Source: Plazaster borealis
Taxonomy: Eukaryota; Echinodermata; Asteroidea; Forcipulatida; Labidiasteridae
Direction of reading: 5' to 3'
Length of the DNA stretch: 64,000 nucleotides
NCBI GenBank assembly: GCA_021014325.1
Contig: CM037464.1
Coordinates: 2,077,127 to 2,141,126 of the forward strand
The notes beneath the pieces are model-generated. The model was given only the letters and a program-made list of their open reading frames with translations. It made no database searches and was not told the origin of the DNA. This document shows, in pieces, positions 10,816-21,754 of the stretch; position 1 is the stretch's first letter, and every line of letters begins with the position of its first letter. The translations under genes were made by a program, and so were the position numbers.

Positions 10816-10964
10816 TTACTTCTTTTTGAAGTTGTAGTATCGGCTGTTTTTGTCTCTGGATCTCTTCTTTGCAAAACGATACACGACGATGAAGACTAGA
10901 ATGATGAGAGTAACTGCAGCCCCGATGGAACAACCGACTATTAGAAGTAACATCCTTAACTCAT
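10816..10964 (-). CDS. Gene A exon 4: membrane segment and short tail
   Basis: The acceptor TTTATACTCAG precedes AT GAG TTA. The exon encodes DELRM, a strongly hydrophobic run (LLLIVGCSIGAAVTLIILVF and on), then RFAKKRSRDK. The frame ends AAG AAG TAA, but the same bases read as the strong donor AA|GTAAGT at 10819-10814. Genes B and M splice at the matching place, so an undiscovered tail exon is possible. Confidence 0.75.
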
Positions 10965-13900
10965 CTGAGTATAAAGCCAAGAGAACAACAAAACATATTC
11001 TTAAAAAATATATATAAAAAACCCCACCCAAAACCCCAAACCGTCAATCAATCAAACAAACAAACAAACAAAACATAATTAATTTGGTTATCAGCCCGTT
11101 TTCACCCATACACTCTAAACCAGGCCCGGATTCCGGGTCCGGGGGGGGGGGCTGACCCAAATTTGAGTCAGGCTGACCCGGAAACTGGTGAAAAAAAGAG
11201 AGAAGGATTTTGACCCCTGATCATCTGCTTCGTTTTGACTCAGTTCTGGGTCATTTCGATACAAATTTCGGGTCATAATGAACCAGAAATGGGTCAGGCT
11301 CCACGTGACCCGGCTCCGGGTTAATTCTGACCTGGGAATTTATAGAGTGTACATACATGCCTGTCAACGGGTTAAGGTTAAAAAGCTAAGCTTTGCCCAA
11401 ACCTAAATGTTGTCCAAAGATCTGACCATTTCTCACAAATGCACTGCCATCAAAACTGTCTATTATATTAAATTTGACATGGCAATTATAAACCTAAAAA
11501 TTACAACATTGAATAAAATATTAGTTACATGTTAAGCTACAGTCTTACCTTTTTCGTGGTCTGGATTCAGCCCCGTTCCATTCACAATTGTTGTTACAAC
11601 TAGTGTAACGAAAGATGTAGTTTCTTTTCCTGCCGTATCAGCTGGCGGATTTTCTGTTACATAAACAATACTGGTATCAAATACGATGGAGGTGGGCAGT
11701 GACGTAGCTGATGACCCGGAAATACGTCCAGCAGCCGTTTCTTCACCGTGGTTCCAGGTTTCCGTGACATCAACGTGATTGGTACGTTGAGGTGTCTCGG
11801 TGCCATGCTCGAGGCCTTTGGTGGTTGGAGGTTTAAACGTGGGTTGAACAAGTGCTGGAATTGAAGTAATTTCTTGTGAGATGGAAGTTGTGGCAGGAGT
11901 TGTTAAAGAGGTGGCGTTGGAATCAATTGTTCCTAGTGGAACTGTTGTGTTTTGATGCGTCGATGGAGGGTGGGTTACTAACGAGGGGGTCACCTGATGG
12001 GTAGCTGTCGCGTTGAAGCTGTCAGCTTGGAAGCCTTTCGTCGGTGATCCTTTGACTTTAAGACCTTTTGTTGGAATGCTAGTTGTGGTTGTGGGAAGCC
12101 TAGTCGTGGTTGTTGGAAGCCTAGTCGTGGTTGTTGGAAGGCTCGTTGTTGGAGGTAAAACTATTGCAGGGGTCGTTGTTACAGGAATCGTCGTTGGAGC
12201 AACAGTTGTTGGTAGAGTGTCTATTGCTGGTAGGCTTTGATTAGTCGAACCACCAGGGTTTTCCGATCCAGGAGCAATGGGTAACGACTGGTTGATGAAT
12301 GGATGGTTGAGTTCTGGTGTTGGTCCATGGGTAGTGAAAGCTATCATTGACTGAGTTGCATTGTAGTTCACAGTGGTTGAATCACCTGATACATGTACCA
12401 CAACAGCAGCACCTGGAATGCCAAACACATAAAGCGGTAAAGAAAACACCGTTAGCTGTTATAGCAACTGCTACAAAAAACCTTGTTCGTTTTCTTCAAA
12501 CAATGCATACAATTAAAAGTTTTGACAAACTGCACATATAAACATACTGCACATAATATACAAATAAAATATGATATATAATTTCTAAAATTCATTGAAA
12601 ATACTCCCGCGGTAAAATATTTGTTGAACGATTATGTCTCGAAATGAAATTAGCACATCAGGCATTACCGACCATTAGTGCAAGCAAAAATACATTATAA
12701 TAGTTCATTACACAGTAAAGCAATCTTATCAACACCTTGATGAAGTTGAAAATTTACAAGTTGTTTATTTGTTTATCTATTATTTTTATGTTTACACGTT
12801 CCCGAATTTATTTTGATTTCGACCCTCGACCTTCATTAACTATCTTGTGATGTTTGTGCAAATATTACTGGAATGAATTAGAAAACCATGGCAATCATGA
12901 TGATCGGTAGAAAAGAATTTAAAAAATTGAGGTTGAAAATTCAAGGATTTCGTAAAGAGCGGACTCTATTACAAAAGCATACACATCAAGCCAGCAATGT
13001 TTATACACAATATTATAGGCCAAGGGCATGCACCTTTGTACCACTTCGAGCTGCTACTAAAAATAGTGACAGCAACGTGTGTACTACTATTTCTGTAAAT
13101 CAAAGATTTGAAGGTCATGGTTTTTTAGAGATTGATGAAATATGACCCAATAATGTGCTCAAGGGTTGATGCCTTCCAAATGCGGCCACTTCGGGTAACT
13201 ATTCATTGCATTACAAGCACAAGGCCCTATTAAAGGTATCGTACGTTTGGTAATGACTCAAAACAAATCTTAGCAAACATTTTTCTTGGTTAACAAGCAA
13301 CGGAGAGCTGTTGATAGTATACAACATTGTAGGAAACGACTCCCTCTGAAGTAACGTAGTTTTTGAGAAAAAGGTAGTTTCTCACTAAAATAACAACAAC
13401 TTCTTGCAAGAAGTTTTTATTCCTATCTGAAAGCACACAAATTTGTACAGCAAGGGTATTTTTTCTTTCATCATTTTCTTGCAACTTCGATGACCAATTG
13501 AGCCCAAATTTTCACAGGCTTGTTATTTTATGCATATGTTGGGATACACCAAGTGAGAACACTGGTCTTCGACAATTTCAAAACGTGTTCAGTGCCTTTA
13601 AAGCAGAGACCAAATCAATATTTGTAATAACTGATTCAGAAGGAGATTTAACCTTTTACCGATACAGCTCGAACTTGGACAGGAATAGGCTGGTTATACT
13701 TTCATGTAGAATCAGACTTAGAATTGATTTACTGCTGTCTCATACGAGGGAGGTGACTGGTTGTTAATTAATTATTATTAAGGCTTCATTTATAACTAAT
13801 GAATGTAATTAATTGAATAATATAATTCGGATTCATTTATTTTATTAAAATGTTGTTGGGACGTTTTATTTCATTGAAGCCAAGCCAGTCAGTATTCCAC

Positions 13901-16900
13901 TAATCACAGGTATTCGTTCAAATTCCGGTGTCGGGAAATGAGTCAAATTATTTAGTCAGAAGGATACTTAAAGTACTTAAGGTTATTTCCAGTAAACTTC
14001 ATAAGTTTTGAAGGAAACACAAACCGAGAGTAACATTCCAATACTATGTATCGAGATATTAGATTAGATGCAGTTACCATTACGTTCTCGCTGGTGACAG
14101 CATTACAAACGCAAACACTTTTCAGTACGATTGTTACAAGTTTGAATTTCATGCAAAGTTTATGAGCTTTCAGATTAATTAATTTATACCCTTCTTGTTC
14201 GTTTGTTTGATGGGGTTTTGGGTGTTTGTTTGTTTGTATGTTTGTTGGGTGTTTGGGCGTTTGCTTGCTTGTAACCTGGATGGTGTGGGTTTTTATTTGT
14301 TTTGTTTTTTTGTTTTGTTTTTCATTTAAATCCTGCAAAATATTCTCTTTAAACCACATCTTTGAAGATAGATTTCTTTCTTGTATGTATTCAATCATTA
14401 AAACATATTTTCCTTTACTTTGCTTAATGGACCTTGTCAAGTCATTGTTACAGATGCTTTTTGGCTTCAGTTATAAACGATTGTGGCTAGTCGAATCAGG
14501 TTCACCCGCTGGTCATTTTAATATCTTCAGGAAGGCCAAACTCTTTACAGGTTCACATCCAGATTTCCGTCGAGAACCTGATGATAATTTTTCGATACTG
14601 CCTCTTCCTTTAATCCCTAATCAGATTTGGGTCGATACGACGACAGTATTTGTATTGCGTACATTAGATTGATGTAGCAATAATTTTCAGGGAGAAGAAA
14701 ATGCATAGGCCTATGTTAATAATCAAAACAAGACATGAAGTTTCACTCGCTTCTCATCTGGAGATGATTCACCCCCCCCATCCGCTTCCATATTTTGTAA
14801 AAAAAACGAACCTTTTAAAGGCTGACTGTACAGAGCAAATCTTGTCGGAAGAGAATCAGAAAAGAAGAGGATTTTCGAAGCAATTATGTTTAACAGTTCT
14901 TATTAATAAAAAGAGAGCAAGCAAAGCACCTGTCTTGCAGCCACCATGGGGGTTCCTCCCGGTTTAAATGCCAAGAGTGAGTAAGTGCTTACCTATATGG
15001 GGCAGCTTTGTCAGCTCAACTTACAAATCTGTTTTGTTGATCCAAGCGAGTGTGGACAAATTTACCGCACAGTTTGTTTTTTTCGACTGAGTATTAATAA
15101 TGTGTTGTCGCTGTTAGTTTCCTGTTGACACTTTAAAACTTAATTCTATTAAAAAATTAAAAACGAAATAAATATAAAGTAAATAAATAAATAGGGAATT
15201 CTTTGAACGATCGTTGTTACATTTTGAATGTCAGTGGTGTATATTATCCGTTTATATTATGTATTCACACTACTTTATTTTTATTAATTTACTTTACATC
15301 CCAAGGTTGTAGTTTACCAGCCTATATTTAAGTTTAAGGTTGGCCCCCAATCTCTAACTTCCACGTCGTTGAATCAGACACACAAGTTCCTCTGCAGGAA
15401 AAATCTCGTTAATTAATAAATACAAATTTCCCCTTTTGCGGCATCGGGCAATTATTCGATTACCCGGTATCCGATTGTTCGTTTCCGAATAAAGAGGGGT
15501 TGTGGTTTGTTATGGGATCAGCGTAACAATGCATGACAATTCTGAGCGGAAATTTCTTTAAAGTGTTATCGAGTCGGAACGGCGTGCTTTTGCGAATTAT
15601 ATGTAAATTATTATAAATCTGTTGTTTCATATTGTTGGATTCATTATTTTGTTTACCCAGCAAGCCGTAATACTCTGTCATTAAAGGTATTATACAGGAT
15701 TGGTAGAGTTGACAAAATAGTCGCAGAGTGTTCATGTTTTGTTGCATCAACAATAATGACCTACATGAAATATCAAACCTGTGAACATTTTGGCTAAATC
15801 CGTTGTGTGAGTCAGGAGAAAATATATAAACACATTGTCCTTGTAACAATCGCAGTCAGCTGTTACGTTTTTGTAAGGTTTTCAGATACAGTTATCTCGA
15901 ATATGACTTCATTTCAGAGGGAAATATTTCACAGAAAACAGTGATTTGTTTTATCCTATACCAATCCTGCATAATACCTTTCAATATCAAGTATTTTTAT
16001 GCTATTTATATATTTTTAAAGTGGTTTTCATATTTTTAATTGTATGTTAAGCGCTTCGATCCTTGGGAGAGGCGCTATAGAAATGCTTGTTTATTATTAT
16101 TATTATCATCAATATATTCCCATCATAATGTATTCATTGTTTTCAAAAACATCATCCATGACTTTTGGAAGTAAAGCCTCCCGCCCCCCTCCTCTGTTGA
16201 ATAAAGAGAGAAACAAAGCAATTCAACGTAAATGTTTTGGACGTGACCGTTTAAGCAGGATTATCATCTAGCCGTAGCCACTGCCTAAGACAAAGTATTT
16301 ACTAGATAAAGCCACATAAGAATAAAACAGTCAACCCTCGTTATATAGAGTACGCTTATAAAGAGGTTTTGAATAAAAAGGGTACATTCTGAAGTCTCAA
16401 ACCTCATTTCTGCTTTGTGTTTCTTTGTTTTGCTGTCCTCTTATAACAACTTTCCTGTTTTATAGAGGGAATTCGACCAGTCCCAGCGATCTTGTTATAA
16501 CGAGAGTCGTTGGCGTAGTGGTATCTTTCCTCGCCTTCCACCTCTAGGACCCCGATTCGAATCACGCCGGGGACACATACGTGGATTGGGTTTTCAGTCT
16601 CTACCTGACTGTGTGGGTTTTCCCTGGAATAATTATCTGAAATTTTCCTCCCACACCTTAAACTGAAACTTCCTTCCTTGTCTTTCTCTCCATTTGATTA
16701 TTGGCTAGTAGGCCTAAATATAGTGATTTAGTTCGCTTTTCTGAGAGTCCTTGGCTTCACAACCAGAAAAAATGAAATGAAACAAATAAATGAAATGACT
16801 GTATTAACTTCAAAGCCTTCTCTATCATCGTGAACTTTCCCGCGCAATCCAATATGAAAAGTACATCTACTCGACATTCACTTGTCCTGATTACAATGCG

Positions 16901-19101
16901 TCAAATAACGAGTAAAATAAAACACATTGTACGGTAGCAGTCAAGCGACAGTCATTTCAGCCGGCGTATTTTCTCCTTTTCACGCTCCGTCTGGAGCCTA
17001 TTTTTTCACCAATTGTAGAAACGCAATCACTATTGACACTCTCGACAAAAACGACGTATGACCGGTTCTTTTGAATGAGTTTTGCCTGGGGTGACAAAGC
17101 TATTAAGGATTGTACTCTACACTTAAAAGAAACAACATCCCTATAAAACGAATTCTCTTAACTTGCCATCACTCAGTTGCCAAAACTGACGTGACAGCAT
17201 AATATTGTTTTTGTTGTTGTTTTTTTTCCGTTTTACTCTATCCTTTGTACCAAAATAACCTTCATTAATCTGAAATATTTTCCTTAAACAAATATCAACA
17301 ACAGCTTGGATGATGTTTGAAGTCATATCATTATTGCAATGTCTTTTCGACTAGTAAGTTTCAAGATACATTTTCTTCAGCTCTTCGCCAGACCAATGTT
17401 TCGTCTTCCCTTTGCCCTTTAAGTGGTCAGGGGTAGACGAACAAGTATTTCTATGTAATAACCGCATTGAAGAAGAAAAATGTTGATGATTCGAGACGCG
17501 CCTTCGTGACATGTAAGATAACGCGACATAATTTCCTGGAACATTCATGTGTGACTGTATCTTGACACCGAATAGCTCTAACAGACATTTTGTGAAAGAC
17601 ATTTCAATCAGTTTTAGGCTTGGGACATTGCCAGTAAATGGTTTTAAAGCTGTTTGGTTTCGAAGTCTGCAATGTTCACAATAAGTAAAATTATGGATGA
17701 ACTCTTTGTACTCATGACAATAATTTGTCCCCTTATAAAATTACCACAGTGTATCCTTAAATCTCATATTTCACTCTTGGAATTAACTTTATAGAACAGT
17801 TTTGTTTTCTCTATTCTCTAGAGAAAAACCCTCGCCCAAGTAGGCTACTACATTCCTGTCATCGTAAAAGGGGAAATCTCCCTCCACTTTTGAACAATTT
17901 TCAAAAAACAAACTGCATGTCCAATATTTTCTCAAAACAGTGCAACAAAATGACGAATCGTTGAACGACTACTGCATCACGAGAGATCACGTAAAAACGT
18001 TTATCAAAATAGACTTGAGACAATATGTAACTACACTGTACAGTCCCTTTAAAATGTGTATTGACTACAACGAAGCCACTCAAATAACACAATTCGAAGA
18101 ATAGCTTATAAAAGATTGATTCTGCAGGCCATATAGTATCCTTATAATACAGTACATTACATAGTACAATGCCAGGATTAACTGAAGTAGCACCACTACC
18201 AGTGCAGTGTACTCTGATTGTGGAATAATTATGGCCAGAGTTTGATGTCAATTACCGATAATTGTGGCCATCAAGATAACGCCTGAAGCTGTCCACAAAC
18301 AAGATAACTTGATAAACGTATGGTTGAATGTATGTAGTTAAAGAGATAGCTTTGTGGATAGACGAGATCTGTCATGGACCCATGAAAAGAGACCCTTCAC
18401 TGAAAATCGGTCTCACTCTAACTTCCCAATTAACCCCTTTTTCAAAGTCAATGTTTATTTGATTGCCTGAACTTGATGGATTTGACACTGAACACGAATC
18501 TTCAGCGAGGCACGATTTACCAGAAACTTTACCAGACTTACAATATTTTAGGAATTGTGATTGATTTGACCGGTCATAGGTTACAACATAATTCTCAGCC
18601 TTCATTTTGACTAAATCCTGACGTTTAACTTAAATAAAAAAATAAAAATAAATACAAAATCAAACTTCATGTTCCTGCCGAGCAGGTAATACTAATGATT
18701 AGTTTGCTTTACACCCAAATCAGTCATGAATATGAAAATACACAATTAGAAACTGCTTAACCAAAACTGCATAAGGGTTAAGGGGGTGTCAGTTTTGATT
18801 TCGTATTCAAACCATATACACAGTAGACATCTGTTTTCGTTTCCCCCTCAAATCAAACGACTTCACAAAATTAGCCTACTAATTACTTTCTATATATCAG
18901 CTCTTGTCTAAACCTATACAATAGTCATCCTCTATAAACAGCAAGAAGAACCAAACCTCAACAATCGTGTGAGAAACGGACTGGCTCAATTCATACTGCG
19001 TACTTACATGCTATTAGAAACACCGAAAGAGAAACTAAGTTAACACCGGCCTCTTCCCTGCGTCGCCGCCGTGTCTTGACCCCGTACATCTCTCTTTCCA
19101 T
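10816..19101 (-). CDS. Gene A: immunoglobulin-like/mucin single-pass membrane protein (4-exon model)
   Basis: Model by joining 19008-19101, 18401-18628, 11549-12412 and 10816-10964: 1335 nt, 444 aa plus stop, all junctions phase 1 and in frame. Residues 1-32 form a signal peptide with a basic start (RRRRREE) and a VNLVSLSVFLIAF core. Residues 33-107 resemble a short immunoglobulin V domain of the CD300/pIgR kind (TYDRSN, KYCKSG, EVRVRPIFS), though the canonical cysteine pair is not evident. Residues 108-395 are a Thr/Pro/Ser-rich mucin stalk with RLPTTTT repeats and NxT/NxS glycosylation sites. Residues 400-424 span the membrane, followed by a basic tail ending YYNFKKK. Overall order resembles vertebrate TIM receptors; homology is not shown. 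The exon 2 donor (A|GTGAAG) is weak, and the last exon may splice on instead of stopping. Confidence 0.6.
11109..11352. mobile_element. MITE rich in TGACCC/GGGTCA words
   Basis: Ends are TACACTCTAAAC and TATAGAGTGTA in inverted orientation. The body repeats TGACCCGG and CCGGGTCA in both orientations, giving about ten half-site-like hexamers. Relatives lie at 22417-22536 and 26868-27138. It sits in the gene A intron between the stalk and membrane exons. Confidence 0.7.
11549..12412 (-). CDS. Gene A exon 3: Thr-rich mucin stalk
   Basis: 864 nt, phase 1 at both ends (acceptor TTTGGCATTCCAG, donor GAAAAAG|GTAAGAC). It encodes a low-complexity ectodomain dominated by Thr, Pro and Ser, with several N-glycosylation sequons (NATQS, NQSLP, NATAT, NTTVP). 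A 21-bp tandem repeat at about 12080-12150 gives three RLPTTTT units. Dense O-glycosylation is expected. The plus-strand frame here is the antisense shadow of the Thr codons. Confidence 0.8.
12413..13229. other. Gene A intron, part
   Basis: AT-rich, no exon found. A plus-strand frame at 12888-13145 has no recognisable motif and is not accepted as a gene. Confidence 0.4.
13230..13601 (-). mobile_element. TTAA-flanked MITE, family 1, copy b
   Basis: Reverse orientation copy with TTAA at 13230-13233 and 13598-13601. The inner ends (AGGTATCGTACGTTTGG and the AAACGTGTTCAGTGCC side) match copy a. It lies in the long gene A intron. Confidence 0.85.
13602..15680. other. Gene A intron, no exon identified
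   Basis: Open frames near 14226-14672 and 14701-14967 lack splice-compatible ends or known motifs. Simple T/G-rich and A-rich runs are common. Confidence 0.35.
15681..15982. mobile_element. MITE family 2, copy
   Basis: Ends TTAAAGGTATTATACAGGAT and ATCCTGCATAATACCTTTC form clear inverted repeats of about 24 bases. The interior carries the ACAAAATAGTC...GTTCATG and TCCGTTGTGTGAGTCAGGAG words of the family. It is shorter than the 56-kb copy. Confidence 0.8.
16507..16680 (+). mobile_element. tRNA-derived SINE
   Basis: The head has RNA polymerase III box words in order, a degenerate A box (GGCGTAGTGGTA) and a B box (GATTCGAATC), then a body reading TGGATTGGGTTTTCAGTCTC and GTGTGGGTTTTCCC, wording I recall from other invertebrate SINEs. 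The element is in the gene A intron, opposite to the gene. Confidence 0.65.
16681..18400. other. Gene A intron, remainder
   Basis: No exon is firmly supported. A minus-strand frame at 17351-17602 ends in a hydrophilic stretch (KHWSGEELKKMYLETY) that looks somewhat protein-like, but no acceptor fits the gene model and I do not recognise it. Confidence 0.35.
18401..18628 (-). CDS. Gene A exon 2: small immunoglobulin-V-like domain (candidate)
   Basis: 228 nt, phase 1-1, as is usual for immunoglobulin exons. A good polypyrimidine tract and TTTAAG acceptor precede TTAAACG. The peptide reads VVTYDRSN, LKYCKSG, SCLAEDSCSV, NINIDF-like strand text and EVRVRPIFS, in the order expected for strands B, C, C', E and F of a CD300/pIgR-type V domain. 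The first canonical cysteine (before YD) is valine and the DxGxYxC motif is eroded; a stop follows if the exon is not spliced at A|GTGAAG. It is either a divergent domain or a decaying one. Confidence 0.5.
19008..19101 (-). CDS. Gene A exon 1: signal peptide
   Basis: The start ATG is at 19101-19099; 31 codons plus one base end at a strong donor, T|GTAAGTA. The peptide starts MEREMYGVKTRRRRREEAG and continues into a hydrophobic VNLVSLSVFLIA. Phase 1 matches the exon at 18628 across a 379-bp intron. A later in-frame ATG (fifth codon) is an alternative start. Confidence 0.6.
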
Positions 19102-20997
19102 TCCGGTCTTCAAGTTCACCGATTGCGGGACGTCAGCTTGTTACTGGACGCAAGTAATTCACCATGCTGGGCCTGGTCAAAAATACCCTAAACTGCCGCC
19201 ACAAGATGCCTTCTGGTATGATCCAATGCTAAAAATACAGATGCTCGTGGACTACAGTGCTGTGGTTGTTGCCTGTACGCGAACAGCACCATGAACTACA
19301 TTAACCGAGCTACCAACCGACTGTGTAAACATTCGTCATAATTCAATCGCCCAGTCAGCCAAATCGTATACTTTCTGTAATCACAGTTTGGATTGTGTAC
19401 AAAGGGGTTTCACGGTGGCCTCAATGCGATCTGCAACTGTGGAATACGCAGGGCTGCATTTATAATGAGGAGCCCTCGAGTACAAAGTATCCCTTTTCGC
19501 TTACATGACTGGGTACTGGGTACCGGGGGTGCGCTCAACTGAGAGTTCGGTTCAGATTTAAAGGTTTTGTGACACACAGTCACACCACGAGCACCTGACG
19601 CCTTATGGGAACTCGGGTCAGATCCTATTGGCTGATCCGTGTACCACATTGAAATGAATCACCTGCTGAAGAGTCAGACAGATTCAGCAGCCGACTTCCA
19701 AAGTTCATTTTTGTTTTTTATTTGGCGCTTACAGTGGAGAGGCCTGCTTTGATATGCCGCGCTTTGATGCGACATTTTCGCTGGATTGTGTCTGCCTTTC
19801 CCATCTCGCAATATAAAGGACACATACAAATTAACACGAGAAGCAACAATTAATTCGAATATTTATATTATTTTGAATAGAATAACCAGCTTTCCTTCAG
19901 TGCGAACACTAAAGCTAGCGGCAATCATATAACTGCACAACTCAATCCTAAAACCTCCCATCGTGTTAACCTTTTAATGCTGAGTGGATGTGTTGTAAAT
20001 TTGACAGGCTCTATATCTGTCAATCTGTTCACGTGACACAATTTTACTGACACATTTTTTGTTAACTTGAGGTGATAAAACTTGATTAATCAGTGCAACA
20101 AGCCTCGTATTTGTGACTTGTTTTAGATGGAAGACTTCCCATTTTCAAGTCGCACCAGTTTCCAGTTTAGTTCTAAAGAAGCTTACTCGTTCCAATCTGT
20201 TACAGTTTATACAACTTTTAATATGAAGAGTACATTCTATATAATTTATTTTTCGCCTTCTCAGTGATTAAAACATCTTCATTGTTTTTTACTCTCCTGC
20301 GGGTGACTGCAAAAAAAACATTACATTAAAAAAAAAAAGGTTCTTATAACAGTATATTTTCAGTGAACTTAGGTATGAAATTTAATCAATTCAGATCAAT
20401 TAAACCAAATCGAGGCTAGGAGTGGGAATAGTCGGGTTCCTTTTTCATAATGTCAAAATAAGACGGGTGTGTAAAATGAGGGTCTGTCTACTGCAACACA
20501 ATCATGCAAAACGTAAATTTACATAGATGTGAGATCTCTGACAGTCTACAAGTAAACCTCTTTATTTATATATTCCAAAGCCTCCAAGGCAGCTGAGAAT
20601 TTAACTGGTGCCCCAAGCTTTCATCAATACACTTCAGCGTCTACTATACGGACCAAGAAGGCGAACCAGCGAGAATGTCAATAGGTCAATCCGTTGGAAT
20701 TTCCTCGATCACAATGTTGTTGAAATTTCTGAAAGATAATTGAATTCCGTTCATATAGGTTGAATGGGGAGGGAGTGGTAGTCAACTATTTCTTCCAGAA
20801 AGAGAAACGTTTGGATTTGAAAGGATATGGTACGTAAACGCGGCCACTCACCCACAAAGGCCTTGTCTTCGGGGAAAGCCTTGTTAAGTAGCAAGGCTTA
20901 GGATTTATGGATTTAAAGAAAGCTCAACACAACTTTTCGGCTTAAACCTGCACGTTTCCTATAGCAACCAGGGTGGTGGGGGGGGGGGTAGGGGTAC
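19102..20997. other. Intergenic between genes A and B
   Basis: The part up to about 19700 has higher GC and probably includes the gene A promoter. No further gene can be supported. A plus-strand frame at 19076-19294 overlaps gene A exon 1 antisense. Confidence 0.4.
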
Positions 20998-21182
20998 TGC
21001 CTGGGCCAAATTTCATAGAGCTGCTTAAGCACAAAAAGTAAGCGCAACCAAAATTTGGTTTCCAGAATAAGGTAACCAGCCAAACTACCATGTCACGTGT
21101 ACAATTTGTGACTGGTATCCTGCTCATTTCTGCTCAGCAGTATTTTCTGCTTAAGCAGCTCTATGAAATTGGGCCCTGGTTA
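20998..21182. mobile_element. MITE with GCTGCTTAAGCA ends, copy 1
   Basis: Left end GGGCCAAATTTCATAGAGCT plus GCTTAAGCA; right end TGCTTAAGCAGCTCTATGAA plus ATTGGGCCC is its inverse. Other members are at 34852-35042, 48486-48682 and half of one at 53815-53880. Confidence 0.8.
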
Positions 21183-21480
21183 ACAAATCCAAATTGCTTC
21201 GCAGTTTTGACGCCTGGGTCGTTAAGCGTGACGTTGGACAGAAGTCTTGTTATACTTTGCTGATCATTCTGCACTGTATGCATAGAGGTACCAGACCATT
21301 CCATTTGCCTATCCTACATTTGGTGCTCGATATGGGGCATGAGGTGTACCCCCTATTGTGTCTTCATTGTGTGCTTGAAAATCTCCGGAATTCTTCAGTG
21401 GATTTTTGTTTTAATTGGGGTGGGGGATACTTCTGTACAAGATGAAAATAGTGTGTAAAGTGTTGGGGAGGGGGGGGGAA

Positions 21481-21754
21481 TACACTGCAAAAACTTGGGT
21501 TTTAAAATTGACACCATTGGTGTTGTCGCATAGTCTCCTCCGCCGTCGGGGGGCGATGGATGGTCCTGTTGACGACGGAAGAGAGCTGGGCGCTAGCGAT
21601 GTTTCTTGTCGTGTCATAACAGCAGTGTGATTGTTTTAGCCGAAATTAGTGTTATTTTAACATCCTATGGTGTAAATTGTGATTCTTTTTTTTGGGTATA
21701 TATATGTGACAACACCCGTGATGTCAATGTTAACACCCCAGTTTTTGCAGTGTA
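21481..21754. mobile_element. MITE with TACACTGCAAAAACT ends
   Basis: Left end TACACTGCAAAAACTTGGGT; right end ACCCCAGTTTTTGCAGTGTA. The interior has a paired GACACCATTGGTGTTGTCGC / GACAACACC motif. A solitary right end occurs at 62020-62041. Confidence 0.8.

Noticed and set aside
12013..12240. Plus-strand frame rich in Val and Gly
   Set aside because: It is the antisense of the Thr-rich stalk exon of gene A (ACN codons read back as GTN/GGT).
17351..17602. Minus-strand frame ending KHWSGEELKKMYLETY as a gene or gene A exon
   Set aside because: Looks mildly protein-like, but no acceptor of the right phase and no family match that I can name.
19076..19294. Plus-strand frame with protein-like composition
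   Set aside because: Overlaps gene A exon 1 antisense in a GC-richer promoter-side region; no splice or start support.
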